Below are positions 1 to 8,907 of a stretch of 64,000 nucleotides of DNA, piece after piece (position 1 is the stretch's first letter; the number at the start of each line of letters is the position of its first letter). The position numbers and the translations under genes were made by a program. This DNA is from Paenibacillus antarcticus (GTDB taxonomy: Bacteria; Bacillota; Bacilli; Paenibacillales; Paenibacillaceae). The notes beneath the pieces are model-generated. The model was not told the DNA's origin. It saw only the letters and a program-made list of their open reading frames with translations, and made no database searches. The stretch covers positions 248,001 to 312,000 of the forward strand of contig NZ_LVJI01000007.1 of the NCBI RefSeq assembly GCF_001637225.1. The letters run 5' to 3'.

Positions 1-357
1 CGTAATCAACCGGATGGATTGGATACGGTCATAGGTGAACGTGGAGTGAAGCTGTCCGGCGGTCAGAAACAACGCTTATCGATTGCACGTATGTTTCTTA
101 AGAACCCACCTATCCTTATCCTAGATGAGGCAACCTCTGCACTCGATACTGAGACAGAATCAGCTATCCAGCAATCACTTGCTGAACTGTCTGTTGGACG
201 TACGACATTGGTCATTGCCCATCGCTTATCTACCATCCGACATGCGGATCGCATCGTGGTCGTTAATGAGCATGGCATAGCTGAACAAGGTAAGCATGAA
301 GAACTCCTTGCTACTGGTGGGATTTACAGCCGACTCAACCAATTGCAACCTAGCTAG
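1..357 (+). CDS. ABC exporter, C-terminal part of the ATPase domain (5' cut by window edge)
   Basis: The frame is open from the first base, so the N-terminal membrane domain and the Walker A motif lie outside the window. What remains is the second half of an ABC nucleotide-binding domain. The signature motif LSGGQKQR is followed by Walker B and the D-loop ([12 protein letters not shown]) and by the switch-region histidine (VIAHRLST). The ending [18 protein letters not shown] is typical of fused permease-ATPase exporters of the MsbA/BmrA type, which move lipids or drugs out of the cell. The substrate cannot be told from this fragment. A strong hairpin follows about 30 bases after the stop codon. 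Confidence 0.9.
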   Translation, partial: RNQPDGLDTVIGERGVKLSGGQKQRLSIARMFLKNPPILILDEATSALDTETESAIQQSLAELSVGRTTLVIAHRLSTIRHADRIVVVNEHGIAEQGKHEELLATGGIYSRLNQLQPS

Positions 358-387
358 AACCTATTCACATACAGTTGTGGATATTAG

Positions 388-445
388 AACAAACCTAAAA
401 AACGGACACCGATAACTCCTTCGGCGTCCGTTTTTTAGGTTTGTT
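388..445. terminator. Bidirectional intrinsic terminator
   Basis: A stem of about 23 bp (388-410 pairing with 423-445) has A-rich and T-rich ends on both sides. It therefore serves the ABC gene on the plus strand and the convergent minus-strand gene at 488-1042. Confidence 0.85.
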
Positions 446-487
446 GCGCTTGTTCCTCTTTATAAAAGCATTCGAAAGCCAACGTAG

Positions 488-1042
488 TCAACAGGGTGGT
501 TGCTGCAATTGCTCGTAGTCGCTTAATTTTCCTTCATAGATCAGATGCAGCCGATCACTTTTACGAAAATCATCCGGTGTCACTAGTGCCGGTAGCTTAT
601 TCCATATTTTGATGCCAGACCGTTCCAGAATTTCTGCAACGAATTGGGAACAAAAGTAGGAGTTACTGAATTCCACTGGTTCTTTCAGCGCGATGCCAAT
701 GACGCCCAGTATGTTATATAGATATTTTTGGTGCTTCTGGATAAAGACATGCAAGACGCGTTGCATCTTCTCCACTTCGCGCTCAGACACTTTAATCTCA
801 TAGATTACGCACGTCGTATTTGGATACTTGCTGTACGTACCTGTCTTAATATCCTCCTTCACGAATCCGCCATTCAGAGGGTTATTCGGGTGTTTCCTCC
901 CAAAGCTGTATAGCTCCGAAAGTTCACGGTTAAAGGAAATTGAGGCGTGATTATAAGGTGCTTTCGTATAGGTTTGAATGACTCTCGTAAAAAGGGTACC
1001 CGTATTCGTAAGTAAAATAAAGACTGAGTGATCAGCTTCCAT
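488..1042 (-). CDS. YycO/YiiX-like protein, circularly permuted NlpC/P60 fold
   Basis: This is a 184-residue soluble protein without a signal peptide. The histidine comes first (PYNHASISF, about residue 32) and the cysteine later (YFCSQFVAEIL, about residue 129). That order is the mark of the permuted NlpC/P60 or papain-like superfamily (YycO, YiiX, LRAT-like), whose members act on amide or thioester bonds of peptides or lipids. The substrate is unknown. The start ATG at 1042 has a weak upstream AG-rich stretch. No operon partner is visible; the gene converges on the ABC exporter. A hypothetical-protein label would be the fallback. Confidence 0.7.
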   Translation of the reverse strand: MEADHSVFILLTNTGTLFTRVIQTYTKAPYNHASISFNRELSELYSFGRKHPNNPLNGGFVKEDIKTGTYSKYPNTTCVIYEIKVSEREVEKMQRVLHVFIQKHQKYLYNILGVIGIALKEPVEFSNSYFCSQFVAEILERSGIKIWNKLPALVTPDDFRKSDRLHLIYEGKLSDYEQLQQPPC

Positions 1043-1102
1043 TCAGAAAATTTCCCCTTATCAATTGTGAACGTTTCCTTCATAATAACATATGAACCCT
1101 CT

Positions 1103-1140
1103 AAGAGGTTGTTTCAAAAAGTCCCCTTTTGATCACGCAG
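1103..1140. mobile_element. Possible insertion-sequence terminal remnant
   Basis: The segment around GAGGTTGTTTCAAAAAGTC (1105-1123) resembles the terminal inverted repeats of several IS families in Bacilli. No transposase and no second end are seen nearby. It lies just before a CdsA-like gene that lacks a convincing start. This is recognition by eye only. Confidence 0.3.
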
Positions 1141-1221
1141 TATACCAAGAATCTTAAGATAAGTTGGTGAACCTCACTGGACAGCTCATTATTTACGTTA
1201 ACTCTTATTTTTATCGCTTTA

Positions 1222-2091
1222 TTGTTCATTCATTTGATGTATATTGTGATAAACAAAATACAGCCCGAGAAGGATTATGCCACGATTGGTGTCCGTATCA
1301 AGACTTGGTGGGGCATGTTCTTCATCTTTTGCCTAGCTACCCTGTTCAATCCAGTCGTCTCACTGCTTTCCCTCATGGCACTTACCTTCTTTGCGTTGAA
1401 AGAATATTTCTCCATGATCAAAACAAAAAAAGCCGACCGCCGACTCTTTCTGTGGGCGTATCTGGCAATCCCCGTACAATTCTATTGGATTTATACTGAG
1501 TGGTACGGCATGTTTATTGTCTTTATTCCACTCTATGTGTTCTTGTTCTTACCCATCCCACGATTGATCAACAAAGGTACGGTTGGTTTTCTACGGAGTG
1601 TCAGCTCTACCCAATGGGGACTTATGCTAATGGTTTTTGGGCTTAGTCACTTAGCCTATTTCCAATTCGCTACGCCGCAGTATGGCGCAGGACTTGTTAT
1701 GTTTCTAGTGGTATTGACGCAACTTAATGATGTTATCCACCATCTAGCATCCATCTATTTCGGTAAGCGCAAAATAGTCCCGACGGCTAATCCGAATCTG
1801 ACTTGGGAAGGATTTGCATGTGCCTTTCTCATAACAGCAGGTGTGTCCTATCTCATCTCTCCCTACCTGACCCCGCTTAGTCCAACTTTCGGGCTCGTGT
1901 CCGGTATGTTGATCAGCTTAAGTGGATTCTTCGGAAGCTTAACTGTTTCCGTACTAAAAAGAGATTTGTTAATCGGTGATGACGATAAGTTCGTCGCTCT
2001 GAAAAAAAGCTACTTAAGCCGGGTTGATAGCTTGGCATACACTTCGCCAGTTTTTTTCCACATGATCCGTTATTTTTTCGATTTCATGTAG
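1222..2091 (+). CDS. CdsA-like phosphatidate cytidylyltransferase family membrane protein
   Basis: The protein is strongly hydrophobic with about eight membrane segments. Its C-terminal part holds the CTP-transferase family signature: NPNLTWEG about residues 191-198, a glycine/serine-rich helix, then SVLKRDLLIGDDDKFV and a final RVDSLAYTSPVFFH. Members make CDP-diacylglycerol or CDP-like lipid intermediates at the membrane. The start is unsatisfactory. TTG at 1222 has no Shine-Dalgarno site, and the same frame stays open and hydrophobic upstream to a TGA at 1168. The 5' end may have been lost to the IS-like sequence just before it. CdsA paralogues of this type are usually accessory rather than the essential housekeeping copy. 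Confidence 0.7.
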   Translation: MFIHLMYIVINKIQPEKDYATIGVRIKTWWGMFFIFCLATLFNPVVSLLSLMALTFFALKEYFSMIKTKKADRRLFLWAYLAIPVQFYWIYTEWYGMFIVFIPLYVFLFLPIPRLINKGTVGFLRSVSSTQWGLMLMVFGLSHLAYFQFATPQYGAGLVMFLVVLTQLNDVIHHLASIYFGKRKIVPTANPNLTWEGFACAFLITAGVSYLISPYLTPLSPTFGLVSGMLISLSGFFGSLTVSVLKRDLLIGDDDKFVALKKSYLSRVDSLAYTSPVFFHMIRYFFDFM

Positions 2092-2201
2092 TAGAGGACA
2101 CCTCAATCAGGTGCCCACCATTGCTATTGCAACAGCTACTGTGTCACAACAAGTAAAGAATCTGCATTATCGAAAATGACTTTAAAATACAAGACTATAA
2201 A

Positions 2202-2240
2202 AATAGCCTTTCTCAAACCATGGGTTTGGGAGAGGCTATT
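2202..2240. terminator. Hairpin terminator between convergent genes
   Basis: Arms of about 18 bp (2202-2219 and 2223-2240) pair with two G-U type mismatches around a 3-base loop. It sits between the CdsA-like gene and the convergent monooxygenase. Confidence 0.7.
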
Positions 2241-2318
2241 GTCGTGGTTGATAAGTAAAATATTTATTGGCCGCCCACAATCACGTATCGGTGTTACATT
2301 GATTTATTCTTGACTGCC

Positions 2319-3386
2319 TTACTGCTTGCCTTCCATGTCGGCTTCCCACTTCGTTATTTCCTCACGAACTCTAGGTGCTACTTCTGTTCCTAGCAGCTCA
2401 ATCGCTCTCATTACATCAGCATGCGGCATACTACCCAACGGTACATGCAGCATAAAGCGAGTAATGCCTACATTTTTGCGGAGGTGAATGATCTTTTGGG
2501 CAACTGTCTCAGGATCACCCACATACAGTGCACCTTCAAAGCTACGCGCGGCATCAAAGCTAGATCGGTCATAGTGGCCCCAGCCCCGCTCCTTTCCGAG
2601 CACGTTCATACATGCCTGAGTAGAAGGAAAAAAAGTATCTGCTGCTTGTTGTGTATTCTCTGCAATAAATCCGTGCGAATGAGATCCTACCGAAAGTCGC
2701 GATACATCATGACCTGCATGTGCTGCTGCCTTTTTATAGAGCTGCACGAGTGGTGCAAACTGTATCGGTTTTCCACCGATAATCGCCAGTACTAGTGGCA
2801 GTCCTAGCAGACCTGCACGGATGACGGACTCTTGATTGCCCCCGCTACCAATCCATATCGGTAAAGGATTCTGAACCGGACGCGGATACACACCCAAGTT
2901 CTGGATCTCCGGCCGATGCCCACCTTTCCAGGTTACCTTTTCGGAATCGCGTATCTTAAGGAGTAATTCCAACTTCTCGTCAAACAGTTCCTCATAGTCA
3001 TCCAAGTCATAACCAAACAGTGGAAAGGATTCAATAAAGGAACCCCTGCCAGCCATAATCTCCGCGCGACCATTTGAAATACCATCCAGCGTAGCGAAAT
3101 CTTGAAACACGCGTACTGGATCAGCAGAAGAAAGAACCGTCACTGCGCTAGTCAACCGAATTCGTTTGGTTTGTGAAGCAGCCGCAGCTAGCACTATAGC
3201 GGGAGAAGATGCAGCATAGTCTTTCCGATGATGCTCACCCACCCCAAATACATCAAGCCCCACTTGATCGGCAAGGGTGATTTCCTCAACAACTTCACGC
3301 AACCGCTGTGCGTGACTCATCACTTCACCAGTCTTAACATCCGGTGTTGTTTCTACAAATGTACTAATACCTATCTCCACGGGCAA
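2319..3386 (-). CDS. LLM-class (luciferase-like) flavin-dependent monooxygenase
   Basis: The 355-residue protein has the TIM-barrel pattern of bacterial luciferase-like oxidoreductases. It opens with VEIGISTF, then has FGVGEHHRKDY near residue 50, AVTVLSSADPVRVFQDFATLDG, and an FMN-phosphate region (PIWIGSGGNQESVIRAG) near residue 185. These enzymes use reduced FMN or F420 and oxygen to hydroxylate or cleave organic substrates; the substrate here is unknown. The start ATG at 3386 follows an AAAGGAGAG site. It appears to be a single gene. Because a CofE-like gene occurs 10 kb away, F420 use could be considered, but nothing here shows it. Confidence 0.85.
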   Translation of the reverse strand: MPVEIGISTFVETTPDVKTGEVMSHAQRLREVVEEITLADQVGLDVFGVGEHHRKDYAASSPAIVLAAAASQTKRIRLTSAVTVLSSADPVRVFQDFATLDGISNGRAEIMAGRGSFIESFPLFGYDLDDYEELFDEKLELLLKIRDSEKVTWKGGHRPEIQNLGVYPRPVQNPLPIWIGSGGNQESVIRAGLLGLPLVLAIIGGKPIQFAPLVQLYKKAAAHAGHDVSRLSVGSHSHGFIAENTQQAADTFFPSTQACMNVLGKERGWGHYDRSSFDAARSFEGALYVGDPETVAQKIIHLRKNVGITRFMLHVPLGSMPHADVMRAIELLGTEVAPRVREEITKWEADMEGKQ

Positions 3387-3503
3387 TCTCTCCTTTTTTA
3401 TAATTTTTCTCCAACAACAACTTCGATAGCCAATAAAGCTTAAGATCAGATATCTTTATTTTGAACTATTATTTGTTTTTTTTCAAATATGTATATTGAA
3501 CAT

Positions 3504-3555
3504 GGACTGTACCTCCAATAGTTAGTTGTATCTAACCATTGGGGTGCAGCAGTTC
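3504..3555. repeat. Palindromic element resembling paired IS3-type ends (MITE-like)
   Basis: Two outward-facing arms (3504-3525 and 3532-3549) are imperfect inverted copies, both of the form CTG-(Y)-ACC-CCAAT-R-GTTAG, separated by only six bases. The arms look like terminal repeats of IS3/IS150-type elements joined end to end. There is no T-tract, so a simple terminator is less likely. Confidence 0.4.
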
Positions 3556-3585
3556 ACTTTAAAGTTAGCATCCATTACACCTTGT

Positions 3586-4077
3586 TCATGGTTTCTGAAT
3601 AAAGAGTTGCGTCCAATACGTTCGATATTGACTTGTATCTGTTCCTGCCACATACCCTACCCCAATATCAGTAAATCTTGGATCTAGAATATTAGCTCTA
3701 TGACCTGGACTATTCATCCACACTCTCATCACTTCTTCTGGTGTTGTTTGACCCGCTGCGATATTTTCTCCATAAGCACGCCACTTAACCCCATAACGAT
3801 TTAGCATTTCCTCCGGGGTACCATACGTTGGAGATGTATGACCGAAATAATTCTTATCTCTCATATCTCTTGATTTCAAGACTGCAAGGTCTGTTAGCAT
3901 CGAATTAAGTGTTAATGCAGCGATGCCTCTACTTGTCCGTTCTTCATTCACTAATCTAAATACCTGCATCTCATACGCATTCGCTTGTCTTATACGAATC
4001 CTAGTCATTTTCACTCTTTTCGTTATTTTGCTAGGATTACGATTAATTCTCCGTCTTGATGATATTCTTTTTCTCAT
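3586..4077 (-). CDS. CAP-domain (SCP/YkwD-like) protein without a signal peptide
   Basis: Residues about 35-163 form a CAP domain. The family histidine and glutamate motifs are visible: FGHTSPTYGTPEEML, YGENIAAG, VWMNSPGHRANILDPRFTDIGVGY, ending TYWTQLF. Bacterial CAP proteins such as YkwD are normally secreted. Here the first 33 residues are instead very rich in Arg and Lys (MRKRISSRRRINRNPSK onward) with no hydrophobic core, so classical export is not expected. A cationic tail could bind DNA, teichoic acid or spore components; this is inference. ATG at 4077 follows GGAGG. The gene appears to stand alone. Confidence 0.85.
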   Translation of the reverse strand: MRKRISSRRRINRNPSKITKRVKMTRIRIRQANAYEMQVFRLVNEERTSRGIAALTLNSMLTDLAVLKSRDMRDKNYFGHTSPTYGTPEEMLNRYGVKWRAYGENIAAGQTTPEEVMRVWMNSPGHRANILDPRFTDIGVGYVAGTDTSQYRTYWTQLFIQKP

Positions 4078-4354
4078 CTTCTCAAACCTCCAACAATATA
4101 TTTGCGTACAACATATATATATTGTTAAAGAGTTAATCCTGCTTGTATCTTAGTCTCTAATTCTAGTACGGACTCCCCCCAATTATTTCTCTATATTACT
4201 TCCTGTAAGTTCGCTTTAAGTCATCTTGGTAGTGACTTAATTCATCTAAAAGCAACTATTTTTTTCTAGGGATTTCATCATTTAAACCTTATAATAGAGT
4301 TTGCAACTTGAAATAACAGGAACTAGTAAAATTCTAAGCAGGGGGAAGTATCGA

Positions 4355-7300
4355 ATGTTTAAAAATTCTAAATTCAGTATACGTTCTAAAATAGCACTCG
4401 GTTATCTTATTATATTATTTTGTCTAGGCGCGTCTATCTTTGTATTAAATGACCAAATGTCTAGTATGGAAAAAGAGATTACGTTTATTACAGACCATGA
4501 TATGGAAGTCCATAACTTGGCCTATTTAATTGAAAAACATGTATTAGATATGGAAACCGGACAACGTGGATTTATGCTCACCGGTGACGAAAAGTACTTG
4601 GAGCCTTATAACAGTGGTATAACAAAATGGGACGACGATTATAACAGCCTCCATCAATTAATTACGGATAATCCGAGCCAGCAGAAGAAGCTTGAAGGGA
4701 TAAAATTAAATATTGAACAGTGGATCGAGACCGTCGGTGAGCCAACCATCGCATATAAAAAAGAAAACAATATGCAAGACTCTCTGAACTTTTTCAAGTT
4801 AGATACAGGGAAGTTGAAAGTTGATCGGATGCGAGACCAATTAGATGACTTCCGCACCACGGAAAAGAGCTTAACGCAAATACGGGTCGATGACCTGAAT
4901 CAAAGAAACGCCGATTTGAAATTCGTTCTCTATGTTTTCTTACTTACAGTTACCGTCATTTCTATTCTGGTTGCGTTCGTCATTTCTAGAACGATTGTCA
5001 ATTCCATTAAACAAGTCTCCACAGCGATATCGGAGATTGCCTCTTCAGAGGGAAATTTAACTGCAAGAAGAATTAATATCAGAACGAAGGATGAAATCAG
5101 GGATCTTGGAGAAGCCACGAATCATCTTTTGCAAAGTAATGAGAACGAGATTTGGCTTCAAACCAGCATCTCAGAGGTCGCAACTGCCTGCCAGGGACTA
5201 GCGAGCGATTCAGAAATAGCGCAGTCCTTTATTTCGAAGATCGCCCTCTTATTGCATGCATCTCACGGCATATATTATCGTCGCACCGAGGGTAAATTGA
5301 AGATGATTGCTTCATTCGCTGCTTACGGGGACAATACTGCTGCATCCTCTTTTCGGATTGGAGAAGGACTTGTTGGACAATGTGCACTTGATAAGCGTAC
5401 TTTCCTATTAGATCCCGTTCCGGAAGATCACGTTAAGATTACGACAGGACTTGGACAATCTTCTCCAAGAAGCATCCTGATTGTACCTATTGAATATGAG
5501 GGCCATGTGGTGGGGGTCATTGAACTTGCCTCTTTGGAGTCATTTATCCCCTTACAGCAACAATTAGTCGAGAAGACTCGTTCTACATTGGGTATTGCCA
5601 TGAATAGCGCCATGATTCAAATGGAGGTACAGCGGTTATTAGAGGAGTCTCAAGCGTTATCAGAGGAACTACAATCCCAGACCGAGGAACTACAACAACA
5701 GACAGAAGAATTGCAAGCGCAATCAGAGGAATTAACCGCACAGCAGGACGAACTGAAAGCTTCCAATGATTCACTTAAGTTCTCAGAAGAGCAACTTCAA
5801 CGTCAGCAGGAAGAACTTGAACAGAGTAATCAGGAGATCGCAGCACGTGCGGAACAAATGGAGTACCTCATGCGGAAAACCGAAGAAACCAATGAACAGA
5901 TCGAGAATCAGAATGCTATTCTAGCAAAACATGCAACTGAACTCATTTCCGCATCCCAATATAAATCCGAGTTCCTTGCTAATATGTCACATGAATTACG
6001 GACGCCACTAAATAGCTTGCTGATTTTATCTCAGATTTTGGCGGATAACAAGGAAGGAAATCTTCATCCGAAGCAAATAGACTTTGCCCACACTATTCAT
6101 GCCTCCGGCAGTGATTTACTTCGATTGATTGACGAGATCCTTGATTTATCGAAAGTTGAAGCCGGTCAAATGACTGTTGAACTGGAAACTGTTTTCCTTG
6201 AAGATGTGAAAGAGACTATGTGGCGTAATTTCCAGCCCATGGCCGAGCAAAAAGGTGTCGAATTTCAGATTCACGTCGAACAATCCTTGCCAGAGGCGAT
6301 TCACACGGATGGTCATCGTCTTCAGCAAATTCTGAAGAATCTATTGTCTAATGCCTTTAAATTTACCGATCAAGGCCAAGTGATGCTACGCATATACCGA
6401 ATGGACCTTCCCGAAGGAAGCGATCCAACCGATCACTCATTCCTTGCCTTCTCTGTTTCCGATACTGGCATTGGAATTTCAAAGGATAAAAAAGATGTTA
6501 TATTTGAAGCATTTCAGCAGGCTGATGGTACGACAAGCCGGAAATACGGTGGAACGGGTCTTGGTCTCACGATTAGCCGGGAACTCTCTGCTTTACTTGG
6601 CGGACACATTAAAATTGAAAGCCATGAAGGGCAAGGAAGTACCTTCACCCTCTATCTGCCGGAGTCCCAGATGAGTTCGCAGCACTTCGCTTTGAAGGAA
6701 GTGGGGGCGGCTGGGACGGATTCGACTGACGTCCCACTTTCGATTGAAATGCTTCTTCCAAGTATTGAACTGAGTAATCCAGACTTGCTCCTGATCTCGG
6801 AAGTGGAAGATGACCGCAACGAGGTGAACGCCGGTGACCGCGTGCTTCTCATCATCGAAGATGACATCCAATTCGCCAAAATCATGCTAGATATGGCCCG
6901 ATCTTATAATTTTAAAGGAATTGTTGCGCTCCAAGGTGACAAGGGCTTAGCACTTGCCCATGCCTATAAACCGGATGCGATCATGTTGGATATTCAACTA
7001 CCCGTTATCGATGGATGGGCCATTCTCGAACGACTTAAGCAACATCCCGACACACGGCATATTCCAATTCATATTCTTTCTGTCCTTGATGAATCGAAAC
7101 AAGGACTGATGATGGGAGCTATGGCTTATCTACAGAAACCCGTCAATAAGGATACAATTGATAATGCTTTGTCCCGGATTGAATCCTTTATTAACCGCGA
7201 CCTCAAGCGCCTTCTAATTGTCGAAGACGATGTTGTACTAAGAAACAGCATGGTTGAACTGATTGGGCATGATGACGTAGTCATCACCGCTGTTTCGACC

Positions 7301-8008
7301 GGTAAAGAGGCACTTCATGAACTTCAATTGGAGCAATTCGATTGTATGGTCATGGATTTGGGATTGTCCGATATTTCCGGATTCGATCTACTTGACCGCA
7401 TTCGACATACGGAACAGCTACAGAAGCTTCCAATTATTATTTATACCGGTAAAGAGCTGGACATGAAAGAAGAAATGCAACTGAAGAAATACGCAGAGAG
7501 TATCATTATTAAAAATGTTAAATCACAAGAACGTCTCTTTGATGAAACAGCTTTGTTCCTCCATCGAGTGGAGGCGAATTTGCCAGAGGATCGGCGTAAA
7601 ATATTGAAGAAGTTATATAACAATGAAACGGCATTTGATGGCAAACGCATTCTTCTGGTTGAAGATGATATGAGAAATATCTTTGCTTTATCAAATGTGC
7701 TAGCTACCTACAACTTGGATGTTACGTTTGCCGAAAATGGACGAGAGGCTCTTGAACTCTTGGAGAAAGATCCGAATTTTGATTTGATTCTGATGGATAT
7801 TATGATGCCAGAAATGGATGGGTATCAAGCGATGAAAGCCATTCGGGCGATGCCGCAATTTGAAAAGTTACCTATTATCGCGTTAACGGCCAAAGCAATG
7901 AAGGAAGATCGTAAGCGTTGCATCGATGCTGGGGCATCTGATTACATCAGTAAACCTATAGATACCGTGAAGCTACTATCCTTATTAAAAGTATGGCTCT
8001 ACACGTAA
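4355..8008 (+). CDS. Hybrid sensor histidine kinase: CHASE3-HAMP-GAF-HisKA-HATPase-REC-REC-REC
   Basis: The start at 4355 is preferred because GGGGGAAG lies eight bases upstream; this gives 1217 residues. A membrane helix (about 12-32) leads into a CHASE3-type sensor with the motif ETGQRGFMLTGDEKYL. A second helix near 190-212 is followed by HAMP and GAF (about 270-422). Then comes a long Glu/Gln-rich coiled coil (about 425-530), HisKA with MSHELRTP (His 546), and HATPase with GTGLGLTISR. Three receiver domains follow, with aspartates near 879, 1001 and 1148. The last receiver is the most canonical (LLVEDD, MDIMMPEMDG, SKPID). The gene overlaps cheR by 16 bases, so the products are translationally coupled. 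Confidence 0.93.
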   Translation: MFKNSKFSIRSKIALGYLIILFCLGASIFVLNDQMSSMEKEITFITDHDMEVHNLAYLIEKHVLDMETGQRGFMLTGDEKYLEPYNSGITKWDDDYNSLHQLITDNPSQQKKLEGIKLNIEQWIETVGEPTIAYKKENNMQDSLNFFKLDTGKLKVDRMRDQLDDFRTTEKSLTQIRVDDLNQRNADLKFVLYVFLLTVTVISILVAFVISRTIVNSIKQVSTAISEIASSEGNLTARRINIRTKDEIRDLGEATNHLLQSNENEIWLQTSISEVATACQGLASDSEIAQSFISKIALLLHASHGIYYRRTEGKLKMIASFAAYGDNTAASSFRIGEGLVGQCALDKRTFLLDPVPEDHVKITTGLGQSSPRSILIVPIEYEGHVVGVIELASLESFIPLQQQLVEKTRSTLGIAMNSAMIQMEVQRLLEESQALSEELQSQTEELQQQTEELQAQSEELTAQQDELKASNDSLKFSEEQLQRQQEELEQSNQEIAARAEQMEYLMRKTEETNEQIENQNAILAKHATELISASQYKSEFLANMSHELRTPLNSLLILSQILADNKEGNLHPKQIDFAHTIHASGSDLLRLIDEILDLSKVEAGQMTVELETVFLEDVKETMWRNFQPMAEQKGVEFQIHVEQSLPEAIHTDGHRLQQILKNLLSNAFKFTDQGQVMLRIYRMDLPEGSDPTDHSFLAFSVSDTGIGISKDKKDVIFEAFQQADGTTSRKYGGTGLGLTISRELSALLGGHIKIESHEGQGSTFTLYLPESQMSSQHFALKEVGAAGTDSTDVPLSIEMLLPSIELSNPDLLLISEVEDDRNEVNAGDRVLLIIEDDIQFAKIMLDMARSYNFKGIVALQGDKGLALAHAYKPDAIMLDIQLPVIDGWAILERLKQHPDTRHIPIHILSVLDESKQGLMMGAMAYLQKPVNKDTIDNALSRIESFINRDLKRLLIVEDDVVLRNSMVELIGHDDVVITAVSTGKEALHELQLEQFDCMVMDLGLSDISGFDLLDRIRHTEQLQKLPIIIYTGKELDMKEEMQLKKYAESIIIKNVKSQERLFDETALFLHRVEANLPEDRRKILKKLYNNETAFDGKRILLVEDDMRNIFALSNVLATYNLDVTFAENGREALELLEKDPNFDLILMDIMMPEMDGYQAMKAIRAMPQFEKLPIIALTAKAMKEDRKRCIDAGASDYISKPIDTVKLLSLLKVWLYT

Positions 8009-8889
8009 GGAGGCCAAATATCATCTCTGAGTATAACGAAATAGACTTGGACAATTCTCTAACAAAGGACGAAGATGAACGAGAAAAAATTGAAGTACGC
8101 CTACTTCTGGAAGCTGTTTTTCAGATGTATGGATACGATTTTCGCAACTACGCCTTTGATTCCATAAGACGCCGAATTCGGCATGGTATGCACGCTATAG
8201 GTGTAAATAACGTATCTGCCCTTATTGAACAGGTCTTGCATTACCCGCAACGGATGCACCAACTACTTCGTTATTTGGTTGTGAACGTCACCGAAATGTT
8301 TCGCGACCCGTCCATGTTTAGAACTTTTAGAGAAAAAGTCGTGCCGTTTCTCCATACGTATCCGCATATTCGAATTTGGCACGCAGGATGTTCAACCGGG
8401 GAAGAAGTTTTATCGATGGCCATTCTTTTACATGAAGAAGGACTATACGACAAGGCACGCATCTATGCAACCGATATTGATGAAGATTCCTTGGAAAAAG
8501 CCCAAGAGGGTATCTTTCCTCTAAGCAATATGAAGACCTATACACACAACTATATTCAATCCGGAGGAACGAAATCTTTCTCCGATTATTATACAGCTCA
8601 GTACGACGCGGTGCGTTTCGATCCATCCTTGATGAAGAACATCGTGTTTGCTCGACATAATTTAGTCACCGATCAATCTTTCAATGAATTCAATGTTATT
8701 TTCTGTCGCAACGTCATGATCTATTTCGATAAAACTTTGAAAGGTCGCGTTCACCAGCTATTTCATGAAAGTTTAAGCATGTTTGGCTTTCTTGCCTTAG
8801 GGGACCGAGAGTCGATCCATTTCAGTGAGTTTGAAGATAGTTACAAAACCGTCGACCTCAGTGAAAAACTGTATCAGAAAATGAAATAA
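7993..8889 (+). CDS. CheR-type protein-glutamate O-methyltransferase
   Basis: Residues about 35-80 form the alpha-helical CheR N domain (YGYDFRNYAFDSIRRRI). Next comes the SAM-binding motif HAGCSTGEEVLSMAI and the family hallmark FCRNVMIYFD. CheR methylates glutamates on chemoreceptors using S-adenosylmethionine. No CheB or receptor is adjacent, so a target in the two flanking kinases is possible. ATG 7993 overlaps the upstream kinase but has no clear ribosome site. A perfect AAGGAGG at 8007-8013 is instead followed, six and nine bases on, by two in-frame ATC codons, so the true start is uncertain. At 298 residues it has the usual family length. Confidence 0.92.
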   Translation: MALHVRRPNIISEYNEIDLDNSLTKDEDEREKIEVRLLLEAVFQMYGYDFRNYAFDSIRRRIRHGMHAIGVNNVSALIEQVLHYPQRMHQLLRYLVVNVTEMFRDPSMFRTFREKVVPFLHTYPHIRIWHAGCSTGEEVLSMAILLHEEGLYDKARIYATDIDEDSLEKAQEGIFPLSNMKTYTHNYIQSGGTKSFSDYYTAQYDAVRFDPSLMKNIVFARHNLVTDQSFNEFNVIFCRNVMIYFDKTLKGRVHQLFHESLSMFGFLALGDRESIHFSEFEDSYKTVDLSEKLYQKMK

Positions 8890-8907
8890 TTAGAGAGGGG
8901 GATGAAC

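Noticed and set aside
1164..1499. A 111-codon frame beginning GTG/TTG near 1164
   Set aside because: It overlaps the CdsA-like membrane protein in another frame, and the CdsA-like frame clearly carries the family features. It only shows that the true start there is uncertain.
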